Source: Ignavibacteriota bacterium (lineage in GTDB: Bacteria > Bacteroidota > Ignavibacteria > Kapaibacteriales > UBA2268). Taken from it: 64,000 bases of DNA. Below the pieces are notes generated by a model. That model made no database searches. It was not told the DNA's origin and saw only the letters and a list, made by a program, of their open reading frames with translations. The stretch is from assembly GCA_019637995.1 (NCBI GenBank), contig JAHBUQ010000001.1, forward strand, positions 62,001 through 126,000, in the 5' to 3' direction. Positions 17,932-26,515 of this stretch are shown one piece after another (the first letter of the stretch is position 1; each line of letters begins with the position of its first letter). The translations under genes were made by a program, and so were the position numbers.

Positions 17932-18360
17932 ATGAGTAATAAAACTTTAGCAATTATTAAACCTGATGCAGTTTCAAAAAATGTTGCAGGTGCGATAATC
18001 GAAAAAATACAGTCAGCCGGATTTAAAGTACTTGGTATGAAATTGACTAAAATTACACCCGCTATTGCAGGTGAATTTTATGCAGTGCACCGCGAAAGAC
18101 CATTTTATGGCGAGTTGATTGACTATATGACAAGCGGATCTATTGTTCCTGTGGCTTTAGAAAAAGAAAATGCTGTGGAAGAATTTAGAAAATTGATTGG
18201 CGCAACTGACCCGAATAAAGCAGAGCCGGGTACAATCAGAGCGTTATTTGGAACAGGAATCGAAGCTAATGCTATTCATGGATCGGACTCAGATGAAAAT
18301 GCTCTCAGAGAAATAGCATTTTTCTTCAGCGAAAGTGAATTGGTGATGATTAATTCATAA
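17932..18360 (+). CDS. ndk: Nucleoside diphosphate kinase
   Basis: The 142-residue protein is a full-length NDK: TLAIIKPDAVSKN at the N-terminus, the Kpn-loop region, RALFGTGIEANAIHGSD with the phosphorylated His116, and a C-terminal EIAFFF. It transfers phosphate from ATP to other NDPs through the phosphohistidine. Pairing with sucD, whose product makes nucleoside triphosphate, is common in related genomes. A long hairpin terminator at 18380 closes the transcript. Confidence 0.97.
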   Translation: MSNKTLAIIKPDAVSKNVAGAIIEKIQSAGFKVLGMKLTKITPAIAGEFYAVHRERPFYGELIDYMTSGSIVPVALEKENAVEEFRKLIGATDPNKAEPGTIRALFGTGIEANAIHGSDSDENALREIAFFFSESELVMINS

Positions 18361-18379
18361 GCAGACTAATTTGTTTATA

Positions 18380-18456
18380 AATGCTGTGAATTTTTATTTA
18401 CCTTCACTGATATAATTTCAGTACAGGTGAACAAATTTAGTTCACAGCATTTTTTA
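18380..18456 (+). terminator. Large hairpin terminator after ndk
   Basis: AATGCTGTGAA (18380-18390) and TTCACAGCATT (18441-18451) pair perfectly over 11 bp, followed by a T-rich tail. The 50-base loop contains smaller partial stems (TTCAC/GTGAA). It ends only 10 bp before the next start codon. Confidence 0.7.
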
Positions 18457-18466
18457 TTTATGTAAA

Positions 18467-19006
18467 ATGGCAGAAAAATTTAAGACAATATCTACATCGC
18501 TTTTGAAAAGTAACCCTTATTGGTGTTACAAGTTGGATGAATACATTTTGCCTGATGGCAATAAGGGTGATTATTACTATGTTGAAACCCCTGGTGCTGT
18601 AATGGTGATACCCCGTCTTGACGACGGCAGAATTGTTATGATTCGTCAGTACAGATATTTAAACTCGAAATTCAGTCTTGAATTTCCCGGCGGGGGGATA
18701 AAACCCGGACTATCTGTTAAAGATAATGCTCTAAAAGAACTTAGCGAAGAAGCAGGTTTTGAGAGCCATGATTTACAAAAAATTGGCGAATTTAATCCAT
18801 TCAATGGTGTAACAAATGAGATTTGCAACGTCTTTATAGCTGATAAGCTGACAAAAGTTAAATCAAATCCTGATAATTCAGAAGAATTTGATATTGTTTA
18901 TTTAGATAAAAATCAAGTAGCAGATTTAATTAGAAGCAATGAAATATGGGATGGCATGACATTGTCTGCCTGGTCTTTGTATGTATATTCAAAATATTGG
19001 AGTTAA
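18467..19006 (+). CDS. NUDIX hydrolase (ADP-ribose pyrophosphatase-like)
   Basis: The 179-residue protein has a Nudix fold with the box GGGIKPGLSVKDNALKEL followed by SEEAGF, near residues 83-107, with KE in place of the usual RE. RQYRY before the box and FNPFNGVTNE after it resemble ADP-ribose pyrophosphatases and related sugar-nucleotide hydrolases. Substrate cannot be told from sequence alone. No signal peptide is present, so it acts in the cytoplasm. It follows the ndk terminator closely and is followed by the exported protein at 19011 with a 4-bp gap. Confidence 0.88.
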   Translation: MAEKFKTISTSLLKSNPYWCYKLDEYILPDGNKGDYYYVETPGAVMVIPRLDDGRIVMIRQYRYLNSKFSLEFPGGGIKPGLSVKDNALKELSEEAGFESHDLQKIGEFNPFNGVTNEICNVFIADKLTKVKSNPDNSEEFDIVYLDKNQVADLIRSNEIWDGMTLSAWSLYVYSKYWS

Positions 19007-19010
19007 TATA

Positions 19011-19991
19011 ATGTTGATTAGAAAAATATCTGTAATAATGATTTCTTTGGCTATTGTTTTGGTGAGCGCTTTTTCTCAGGAATCACCAAAGAAAGCAGAA
19101 AAACCTCATGATCCGATGTATAAAATTCTGGTAAGATTTCCTGTGAATGTATCAAAAAAATATATTTACAATGAAAATTCAAAAATTACAAGAGTTTTCA
19201 GCAACGGCAACGAGCAGAATTTCACTCGTGACATGACCTATCATTTCTCACTACGTGCTCCGAGCGCCGTTGACAAGCAAGGATTTCAGATGATTGAGGT
19301 TTCGGTGGACTCGCTTGAGTACAAATATACAAGCAAAGACACTACAATTTATTTTAATGACCAAAGAGACGATTTAAGACCTCCAAAGCTTGATGATTAT
19401 CAAAACAGAATGGTGCAGCTTGGACTTGATTTTCAAATGACTTATTCGCCTTATCAGGAAGTGGCAAAAGTTCATGGCGATATGCTTCTTGACAAGCGTA
19501 AATATCTTACTGACCCGGCAACAGCTCCACAAGACGAATTAAATAAAGCATCATGGATGAATGGTCTTTCAGATGAGACACTTGTTAACTTATTCGATGT
19601 TGTGAAAGGATTTCCACCTCAGCATAAAATTGATGTTGACTCATCATGGTCAAAGGAAATTCTTTGCGAAATTGAAGGCGGAAGATTTCTTGATAGCGTT
19701 ACATTTACACTTACTAATTTCAACATTCAAAGTTATACATTCAAAGGTGTATCAAACAATTTTATTCCTGTCGAAAGTCTTGTTAGACTTTTTGGTCTAT
19801 CGCAGTTGATTGATTTTACAGATGCTGAGGGAACAAGCGAATACACTATTAAAATGCATCCGCGTGGTTCTATTAACAGTTTAGAAGCAAAATATAACAT
19901 TTTGCTTACTTATCAGGTTGCCAATGATTTCATTCAACAAAAAGTTGAAATCACTAAAACCTGGACTTTAGATAAGATGTATAATTGGTAA
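19011..19991 (+). CDS. Exported protein of unknown function
   Basis: A 326-residue protein from the ATG at 19011, which has GGAG eight bases upstream; the frame is open to 18981 but that start would lie inside the Nudix gene and mask the signal peptide. Signal peptide about 1-23 (ISLAIVLVSAFSQ). The body is a predominantly beta protein with no cysteine pairs or catalytic motif I recognise. It overall recalls the class of FCB periplasmic proteins that compute like DUF6263, but I cannot confirm that. Neighbouring genes give no functional clue. Confidence 0.8.
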   Translation: MLIRKISVIMISLAIVLVSAFSQESPKKAEKPHDPMYKILVRFPVNVSKKYIYNENSKITRVFSNGNEQNFTRDMTYHFSLRAPSAVDKQGFQMIEVSVDSLEYKYTSKDTTIYFNDQRDDLRPPKLDDYQNRMVQLGLDFQMTYSPYQEVAKVHGDMLLDKRKYLTDPATAPQDELNKASWMNGLSDETLVNLFDVVKGFPPQHKIDVDSSWSKEILCEIEGGRFLDSVTFTLTNFNIQSYTFKGVSNNFIPVESLVRLFGLSQLIDFTDAEGTSEYTIKMHPRGSINSLEAKYNILLTYQVANDFIQQKVEITKTWTLDKMYNW

Positions 19992-20006
19992 GTTTATTCT
20001 TATAAT

Positions 20007-20498
20007 ATGCAAAGACCAAAACTTAAAATAGTCAAATCTGATTTTGATAAAATTTTAGAGTATCTGACATTTGGAGTTTTGGTCTTTATGTTTGCATATA
20101 TTTATAATAGTAATAATCAGTTGCCCGAAATAATCCCTATTCATTTCGACAGCACCGGTAAACCAGATGGATTCGGCAGTAGAAGTATGATTTGGCTTGC
20201 ACCGGCAATAGGATTTGTTCTTTGCATTGGCATTTATATTTTAAACTACTTCCCGCATAAATTCAATTATCTTGTCAAAATTACCGGTGAAAACGCTTAC
20301 CATCAGTATAATTTAGCCCAGTCTATGCTGAGAAAGTTGAATTTGTCTCTTGCACTCACTTTTTTAATTATATCTTATGTGACTATCAAATCTGCTCTGA
20401 ATAAATCTGAAAGTATGGAAATCATTTATATTGTGTATATTATGCTTGGTATATTTGGAATAATATTTCATTATCTTTATCAATCATCCAAAAAATAG
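20007..20498 (+). CDS. DUF1648 membrane protein
   Basis: The 163-residue protein has four likely membrane helices. The segment LPEIIPIHFDSTGKPDGFGSR between helices 1 and 2 is the DUF1648 signature, seen in SdpI-like immunity/signalling proteins and other small membrane proteins. There is no sign of an SdpI-specific C-terminal half. The 15-bp gap to the gene before it suggests co-transcription. Function unknown. Confidence 0.85.
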   Translation: MQRPKLKIVKSDFDKILEYLTFGVLVFMFAYIYNSNNQLPEIIPIHFDSTGKPDGFGSRSMIWLAPAIGFVLCIGIYILNYFPHKFNYLVKITGENAYHQYNLAQSMLRKLNLSLALTFLIISYVTIKSALNKSESMEIIYIVYIMLGIFGIIFHYLYQSSKK

Positions 20499-20681
20499 TA
20501 TGAAATCATCAAATTTCCTGAATAATTAAAATTATGAATTTTGACAATTAATTATTATTATTACCGTCAAAAAATTTTAGCATTATCTTATTTATTAATT
20601 ACTATTGTCGAATATTGCACTTAGCATTATCTTGATTACAAAAATTAACTATTATTTAATATATATAAAAAGGAGTTATTT

Positions 20682-21299
20682 ATGAATAGTTTTGCCGTAC
20701 TAAAATTAATGTTATTATTTGTTATATTGTCACTATCGGCTTGTAGCTCTGACAACGCCACAGATAATACCAAAAATGACAATAATAATAATAGTATGCA
20801 ACCTGCTCTTGCTGAAAATAATACAATGGTTTCTGATGGCGATGTAATCAATCTTAAACAAATTGGAATTTTTCATCAGTCATTTTTAAATGAATTATGG
20901 CTTTTTATAGATGGTGATAAATCAAATACGGGATTTAATGTCATTATTAAAAATCCTTTTCCTGAAAAGTCGGATTTCAGATTTTATTTCAGAAATAATT
21001 TCCTTGGTGAAATTGGCGAGCAATATTTCATTGAATCACTTAGATTTTCAACAACGAATATTTCAAGAACTTGGTACTCGGTTGGAGATGCTTTCAATAT
21101 CGAAACTGAAGGTTTTATGTATTTTAAAAGAAATCCTAATAATACTATTTCAATGTGGGTTAATAAACTGAAATTAGGAGATAAAAAACAAAATCCTTCA
21201 GAATTCAAAGAATTTAATCTTAAATTTACTTTCAATGCAGATATTGAAATAACAACTAATGCTAATCCTCCACGATTTCAGTTGATAAGCGATAAATAA
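20682..21299 (+). CDS. Putative lipoprotein
   Basis: A 205-residue protein with a lipobox (LSLSAC, Cys at about 21) followed by an Asn/Asp-rich tether (SDNATDNTKNDNNNN). The mature domain appears mostly beta. AGGAG precedes the start by 8 bases. No domain is recognised. About 180 bp of AT-rich sequence precedes it and 100 bp follows, so it is probably transcribed alone. Confidence 0.8.
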   Translation: MNSFAVLKLMLLFVILSLSACSSDNATDNTKNDNNNNSMQPALAENNTMVSDGDVINLKQIGIFHQSFLNELWLFIDGDKSNTGFNVIIKNPFPEKSDFRFYFRNNFLGEIGEQYFIESLRFSTTNISRTWYSVGDAFNIETEGFMYFKRNPNNTISMWVNKLKLGDKKQNPSEFKEFNLKFTFNADIEITTNANPPRFQLISDK

Positions 21300-21401
21300 T
21301 TTATTAGGTCAGATAGTTCATTTTTAACACTATTGAGATGTTTTCAACGTTGATATATAATTATTAATGACACTTTTTAAAATAAATTATTAGGAGATAA
21401 T

Positions 21402-21953
21402 ATGAGTTTATTAGTAGGAAAACCGGCACCAAATTTTCAAGGTAAAGCAGTTATTGGCGGAGATGCCACACTTCTTTCACCTGATAATGCTTTTGCTGAT
21501 ATAAGCCTGGATGATTACAAAGGAAAATGGGTTGTTTTATTTTTCTATCCGCTAGATTTTACATTTGTATGCCCAACTGAAATCGAAGATTTCGGCAGAG
21601 CTTACAAACAATTTCAAGACTTAAACTGCGAAGTTATTGCTTGCTCTACAGACAGCCATTTCTCACATCTTGCCTGGCGCTCCTCACATCCCGGACTTCG
21701 TAATCTTCCTTATCCTATGCTTGCTGATTTCACAAGAGTTACAGCTCGCAATTATGAAGTTTTAAAAGAAGAAACCGGTTACGCATTACGCGGTACATAT
21801 ATAATTAATCCTGATGGTGAGCTTGTTTATTCAGTTATCCAGCCTGAAGCTGTTGGAAGAAATACTGAGGAAATCATTCGTGTTTTGACTGCACTTCAAT
21901 CAGGTAAACTTACTCCTTGCAACTGGCATGCCGGTGAAGATACTATAAACTAA
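21402..21953 (+). CDS. Typical 2-Cys peroxiredoxin (AhpC/TSA family)
   Basis: The 183-residue protein has the peroxidatic Cys57 in FYPLDFTFVCPTEI and the resolving Cys173 in TPCNWHAGED, the hallmark of typical 2-Cys peroxiredoxins (Prx1/AhpC). It reduces hydrogen and organic peroxides in the cytoplasm, with electrons from thioredoxin or AhpF; neither partner is in the window. AGGAGA gives a strong ribosome-binding site. A perfect 14-bp terminator stem follows. Confidence 0.95.
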   Translation: MSLLVGKPAPNFQGKAVIGGDATLLSPDNAFADISLDDYKGKWVVLFFYPLDFTFVCPTEIEDFGRAYKQFQDLNCEVIACSTDSHFSHLAWRSSHPGLRNLPYPMLADFTRVTARNYEVLKEETGYALRGTYIINPDGELVYSVIQPEAVGRNTEEIIRVLTALQSGKLTPCNWHAGEDTIN

Positions 21954-21981
21954 TATATTTTGATGAGTTTTGTAAATCAAG

Positions 21982-22018
21982 GGCTGTTTCAAAAAGTACT
22001 TTTTGAAACAGCCTCTTT
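21982..22018 (+). terminator. Rho-independent terminator after the peroxiredoxin gene
   Basis: GGCTGTTTCAAAAA and TTTTTGAAACAGCC pair perfectly (14 bp) around GTAC, followed by TCTTTAT. It lies 28 bp after the stop codon. Confidence 0.9.
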
Positions 22019-22164
22019 ATATTATTATTATGATTCATAAATACAGAGTTATTAATATTATATTTTAAATATTAGATTGCAATATATAATTTTTATGCTT
22101 CTTTTTAGTCTACTTATGAATATTTTTTGATGTTTTTTAAATTTATCCTTCAGAGAAAAAATAA

Positions 22165-23583
22165 ATGTACAAACTTGATACTATTATATCGCTTGCGAAA
22201 AGACGCGGTTTTATTTTCCAATCATCTGAAATTTACGGTGGTCTCAATGGTTGCTGGGATTTTGGTCCGCTTGGAGTTGAACTTTTACTTAATATCAAAG
22301 AAGCATGGTGGAAAGCTATGACTTATCGTGATGACATTGAAGGTGTTGATGCTTCAATTTTAATGCATCCGAGAACTTGGGATGCAAGCGGTCATACCAA
22401 GCAATTCAGCGACCCGATGATTGATAACAAAACTAGCAAATCACGTCACAGAGCAGATAATTTGATTGAAGAACATATCGAAAAGCTCAGAAAGAAAAAC
22501 AAAAATGATGAGCTAAATATTATTCAGCAAAAACTTGAATCTGTTCAGGAAAATGATGATTATTACAAAATCATTATGGAGCACGAAATTAAAGATCCAA
22601 TTTCGGGTTCGATGGATTGGACAGAAGTACGTAATTTCAATCTGATGTTCAAGACATTTGTAGGTCCTTTGGAAGATTCAAGCAGTGTAGTTTATCTCCG
22701 TCCTGAATCTGCACAAGGCATTTTTGTAAATTTCAAAAATGTTTTAGAAACTGCTCGTCAGAAGCCACCTTTCGGTATTGCACAAATTGGTAAAGCTTTT
22801 CGTAATGAGATTAATACCAAGAATTTCTTGTTCCGTACACGTGAATTCGAGCAAATGGAAATGCAATATTTTATTAAGCCGGGCGAAGAAGCTCATTGGT
22901 TCGAATATTGGAAAGAACAGCGGTGGAATTGGTATCTGTCACTCGGTATGAAGCCAGAAAAAATGAAATGGAAAAATCATGAGAAATTAGCTCATTATGC
23001 TAATATGGCAACCGATATTGAGTTTGAATTTCCATTTGGATTTGGCGAAATTGAGGGTATTCATTCAAGAACAGACTTTGACCTGAAAGCCCATCAGGAA
23101 TATTCAGGTAAGAAGATGGAATATGTTGATACAGTAACCAAAGACCGTTATGTACCTTATGTGATTGAAACTTCCGGCGGTGTTTCACGCGGCTTGATGG
23201 CATTCTTATGCAATGCTTATGACGAAGAAACCGTTACAGATGAGAAGGGTGGAAGTGAAACACGTGTTGTTATGAGATTTAATCAGAAGTTAGCACCTGT
23301 TACAGTAGCAGTATTTCCGCTTGTGAATAAAGACGGTATGCCTGAAAAGGCTCATTCAATTTATAAAGATTTGCAACGTCACTTTAAGGCACAGTATGAT
23401 ACTTCAGGTGCAATCGGAAGGCGTTACCGTCGTCAGGATGAGATTGGCACTCCTTATTGTATTACGGTTGACGGAACAACCCTTGAAGACGGTACTGTAA
23501 CTATTAGAGAAAGAGATTCTATGAATCAGGACAGAATTTCAGCAGAAAAAATTAAGCAATATATTTGGGATAGGATAGATTAA
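22165..23583 (+). CDS. glyQS: Glycine--tRNA ligase, homodimeric type
   Basis: The 472-residue class II synthetase is of the alpha-2 type. It has motif 1 around GGLNGCWDFGPLGVEL, RPESAQGIFVNF, the motif 2 region GKAFRNEINTKNFLFRTREFEQMEMQ (seen, not copied in full elsewhere), motif 3 SGGVSRGLMAF, and an anticodon-binding domain at the C-terminus (GAIGRRYRRQDEIGTPYC). It charges tRNA-Gly with glycine. The length matches bacterial type-1 enzymes, unlike the alpha2-beta2 GlyQ/GlyS form. The downstream protease gene starts immediately after the stop codon. Confidence 0.97.
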   Translation: MYKLDTIISLAKRRGFIFQSSEIYGGLNGCWDFGPLGVELLLNIKEAWWKAMTYRDDIEGVDASILMHPRTWDASGHTKQFSDPMIDNKTSKSRHRADNLIEEHIEKLRKKNKNDELNIIQQKLESVQENDDYYKIIMEHEIKDPISGSMDWTEVRNFNLMFKTFVGPLEDSSSVVYLRPESAQGIFVNFKNVLETARQKPPFGIAQIGKAFRNEINTKNFLFRTREFEQMEMQYFIKPGEEAHWFEYWKEQRWNWYLSLGMKPEKMKWKNHEKLAHYANMATDIEFEFPFGFGEIEGIHSRTDFDLKAHQEYSGKKMEYVDTVTKDRYVPYVIETSGGVSRGLMAFLCNAYDEETVTDEKGGSETRVVMRFNQKLAPVTVAVFPLVNKDGMPEKAHSIYKDLQRHFKAQYDTSGAIGRRYRRQDEIGTPYCITVDGTTLEDGTVTIRERDSMNQDRISAEKIKQYIWDRID

Positions 23584-25239
23584 GTGAAAAAGAAAATCGG
23601 AATTGTTCTATTAGTAGCGATAGCTTCATTATTGATACTTGGTTTCACAAAGGATTATTATTTCAAAATTAATAAGTCCTTTGATGTCTTTGGTGCAGTT
23701 TTCAGGGAAGTAACAACTAATTATGTCCTCGAAATTGACCCTGAGATATTGATTAAAGGAGCAATTCAGGGTATGCTGTCTACACTCGACCCATATACAG
23801 AATTTTATGATATCCAAGACAGAGAAGATTTCGATATTCTTACTTCAGGTACATATACAGGATTTGGCATTTCAATATCCAATATTGACAGTATGCTTAC
23901 CGTAACTCAGGTTCGCGATGGTTATTCAGCTTTTGATGAAGGAATTAGAATTGGTGACAGAATCTGCTATGTAGATGACGAATATGTGCTTTATAAAGAT
24001 TATCAGGATATTCGTGATTTTTTAAAAGGTGATGCAGGTTCAAAATCAAACTTAAGAATAATTCGTGACGGAAATCCTGATACACTTGATTTTAGTTTAG
24101 TAAGGAAAAGCATAAGTTTGGATAATATTGGCTATTATGAAATTCTTGATGATAATACAGGTTATGTTAAGCTTGAACGCTTCAATAAAACAGCAGCACA
24201 AGATTTCAGATATGCCCTCAACGAACTCAAGCGACGTGGAAAACTAAATTCTTTAATAATTGATTTGCGGGATAATCCCGGAGGTTTACTGGAGCCTGCT
24301 GTGCAGATTTGTGATATGTTCCTTCCAAATGGTAGCTTAATAGTATCTACTCGTGGCAGAGATGATGAAGAATTATATACTTACAAATCCACCAGCAATC
24401 CGGTTGAACCTGATCTTCCGCTTGTATTATTAATTAATGAAAATTCAGCGAGTGCAAGTGAGATAATCGCCGGTACTTTGCAAGATTATGACAGGGCTGT
24501 AATTGTCGGTAAGCGTTCTTATGGCAAGGGCTTAGTTCAGTCAATATTGCCGATGCCATATAATGGAAATCTTAAAATTACTACTGCAAAATATTATATT
24601 CCATCAGGCAGATGTATTCAGCGCATAAAATTCGCAGAGAAATATATTGGAAATGAAAAATCCGGTGTGTCGGATTCGCCAGATTCAACAGTTTTTTACA
24701 CTGCTAACGGAAGAAAAGTATTTGAGTCAACAGGAATTAACCCTGATACTACCGGTGAAAGACAAGTTTATGCTGAGGTGATTGCTGATTTATATGGTAA
24801 TTTCCACTTCTTCAAATTTAGCAATCTGTATTCATCCAAGCTTAGTAAACTTCCTGAAAATTTTTCTGCTGATGACAAATTATTCAAACAATTTATTGAT
24901 TATCTCAACAAACAGGATTACTCTTTTAAATCAGAGTCTGATTTGATAATAGACAGAATTTCCGACCTTGCCAAAGAATCCGGTTTTTCAGCAAATTTTG
25001 ATAAAAGTTTGAACAGTTTGAGAAAATCTCTTGCAAAAGAGGAGGAAGGTATTCTGGAGAAAAGCAAGGTTGATATTTTGATGTATCTTGATTACGAGAT
25101 TAAATCAAGATTCAATTCTGAAAGAGATATGTTTGCTGCATTTATGAATATTGACAATGATTTGATTCTAGCGAGAAAAATTTTAAAGTCCGACTCTTAC
25201 TCGAAAATTTTGATGACTGTAAAAAGTAAAGATTTTTAA
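23584..25239 (+). CDS. S41 C-terminal processing peptidase (CtpA/Prc type)
   Basis: The 551-residue protein begins at a GTG directly after the glyQS stop. An N-terminal membrane/signal helix (about 5-22) exports it. A PDZ domain (about 75-165: GTYTGFGISI, GIRIGDRICYVDDEYV) precedes the S41 catalytic core. SASASEIIAG carries the nucleophile Ser290, and GKGLVQ carries the general base Lys315, with the spacing of 25 residues known from Prc. The C-terminal ~150 residues are helical and poorly recognised. It trims or degrades exported proteins in the periplasm. Confidence 0.93.
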   Translation: MKKKIGIVLLVAIASLLILGFTKDYYFKINKSFDVFGAVFREVTTNYVLEIDPEILIKGAIQGMLSTLDPYTEFYDIQDREDFDILTSGTYTGFGISISNIDSMLTVTQVRDGYSAFDEGIRIGDRICYVDDEYVLYKDYQDIRDFLKGDAGSKSNLRIIRDGNPDTLDFSLVRKSISLDNIGYYEILDDNTGYVKLERFNKTAAQDFRYALNELKRRGKLNSLIIDLRDNPGGLLEPAVQICDMFLPNGSLIVSTRGRDDEELYTYKSTSNPVEPDLPLVLLINENSASASEIIAGTLQDYDRAVIVGKRSYGKGLVQSILPMPYNGNLKITTAKYYIPSGRCIQRIKFAEKYIGNEKSGVSDSPDSTVFYTANGRKVFESTGINPDTTGERQVYAEVIADLYGNFHFFKFSNLYSSKLSKLPENFSADDKLFKQFIDYLNKQDYSFKSESDLIIDRISDLAKESGFSANFDKSLNSLRKSLAKEEEGILEKSKVDILMYLDYEIKSRFNSERDMFAAFMNIDNDLILARKILKSDSYSKILMTVKSKDF

Positions 25240-25242
25240 AAT

Positions 25243-25692
25243 ATGAGAATATTTTTTAATAAATATTATAAATATTTGACAGTTGTTTCAAGCTGGATAT
25301 TTTTATTGTTTTTGCCTGTTAATTTAGAAGCAGACACAACTAAAACCAAATGTTTCGGTATTGACCGTGGTATTGAAGATTGGAGAAAAAAAGATACGAT
25401 TGAAACTTCGGTTTTGATGCCAATTGATGGTGAGGATTTTATTAAGGCTTATCCAAATCCTTCAGTATCACTTGTTTTCTTTGAGATTAAGAGAGACTTG
25501 GCAGACTATACAGCAACGATTGAAGACATCAGAGGATTTACGATAAATCGGTTTGATAACGAAAAATTGATTGATGAGATATTATCGTGGGATTTAAGAA
25601 ATGATGCTGGTGAGAAAGTTGCACCCGGAGCATATTTCCTGAAGATAAAATCGCAAAAAGGAATACTTATTAAAAAATTTATTATAGAATAA
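25243..25692 (+). CDS. Small exported protein with T9SS-type C-terminal sorting domain
   Basis: Only 149 residues. A hydrophobic export segment (about 14-28) is followed by a short linker and then a C-terminal domain starting at IKAYPNPS and ending GAYFLKIKSQKGILIKKFIIE, typical of the type IX (Por) secretion sorting domain; the WDLRNDAGEKVAPGAYFLKI pattern also fits a FlgD-Ig-like unit. The protein is thus little more than a signal peptide and a sorting domain. Three bases separate it from the protease gene, and its stop overlaps the next start by one base. Confidence 0.78.
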   Translation: MRIFFNKYYKYLTVVSSWIFLLFLPVNLEADTTKTKCFGIDRGIEDWRKKDTIETSVLMPIDGEDFIKAYPNPSVSLVFFEIKRDLADYTATIEDIRGFTINRFDNEKLIDEILSWDLRNDAGEKVAPGAYFLKIKSQKGILIKKFIIE

Positions 25693-26162
25693 TGACAGAT
25701 ATAATATTAGCAGTATTTTTGATAACCGCAACATTTTTTTTCATGGAGTTTGTTGCTTGGTTTACACATAAATATGTGATGCATGGATTTTTGTGGTCTT
25801 TGCATCGCGACCATCATGTTCAGCCAAAAGGATTTTTCCAGCGGAATGATACTTTTTTCCTGATTTTTGCAATCCCAAGTTGGCTATTTATTATGTTTGG
25901 CATGATGAACGGTTTCGATTTTAGAATTTGGATAGGCTTAGGCATTATGCTGTATGGAATAGCTTATTTTCTATTTCATGAAGTATTGATACACCAAAGG
26001 ATGAAAAAATTAAGAAAAATTTTATTTAGAAATCTTGATAATTCGTATTTAAAGTCAGTCATCAAAGCGCATCATGCTCATCATAAATATCTTGACAAGA
26101 ATCCGGGTGAATCTTATGGTATGCTGATAATTGGTAAGAAATACAAAATTAATAAAAGCTAA
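25692..26162 (+). CDS. Beta-carotene hydroxylase-like fatty acid hydroxylase family protein
   Basis: The 156-residue membrane protein has the histidine clusters of the di-iron hydroxylase family: HKYVMHG, HRDHH, HEVLIHQR and HHAHHK, set between hydrophobic helices. Their order and the length match CrtZ-type carotenoid 3-hydroxylases, which convert beta-carotene to zeaxanthin. No other carotenoid gene is adjacent, so the substrate is inferred. The start overlaps the previous stop by one base. Confidence 0.85.
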   Translation: MTDIILAVFLITATFFFMEFVAWFTHKYVMHGFLWSLHRDHHVQPKGFFQRNDTFFLIFAIPSWLFIMFGMMNGFDFRIWIGLGIMLYGIAYFLFHEVLIHQRMKKLRKILFRNLDNSYLKSVIKAHHAHHKYLDKNPGESYGMLIIGKKYKINKS

Positions 26163-26167
26163 AAAAA

Positions 26168-26500
26168 TTATTTAGTAACAATTTTAAGACCTATAATACC
26201 ACAAACAATCATCAGGAGGAAAAAAATTCTCCAGAATTCTGCAGATTCTTTAAATAGAATTATGCCTAATACTGCAGTACCGACTGCACCGATACCTGTC
26301 CAGACTGCATAAGCAGTTCCTACAGGCAGATGCTTAACTGCAATACCAAGACCCAGCATAGAAATAATCAGCAAAATAACTGTAATAATTGTCCATTTCA
26401 GGTTTGTAAATCCTTCCGAAAGCTTCATGCTCACAGCCCAGCCCACTTCAAAGAGCCCTGCAACAGATAGAATTATCCAATATATAAGTTTTTCATTCAT
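26168..26500 (-). CDS. SMR-family exporter, SugE/Gdx type
   Basis: The 110-residue protein has four membrane helices and the small multidrug resistance fold. The conserved glutamate lies in helix 1 (GLFEVGWAVSMK), and PVGTAYAVWTGIGAVG is the family signature. GWAVSMKLSEGF and the IIGLK end favour the SugE/Gdx (guanidinium or quaternary-ammonium exporter) branch over EmrE. No guanidine riboswitch is visible in the 15-bp gap upstream. It is the last gene of a plsY-gpsA-smr run on the minus strand. Confidence 0.85.
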   Translation of the reverse strand: MNEKLIYWIILSVAGLFEVGWAVSMKLSEGFTNLKWTIITVILLIISMLGLGIAVKHLPVGTAYAVWTGIGAVGTAVLGIILFKESAEFWRIFFLLMIVCGIIGLKIVTK

Positions 26501-26515
26501 ATTATCATAATAGAA

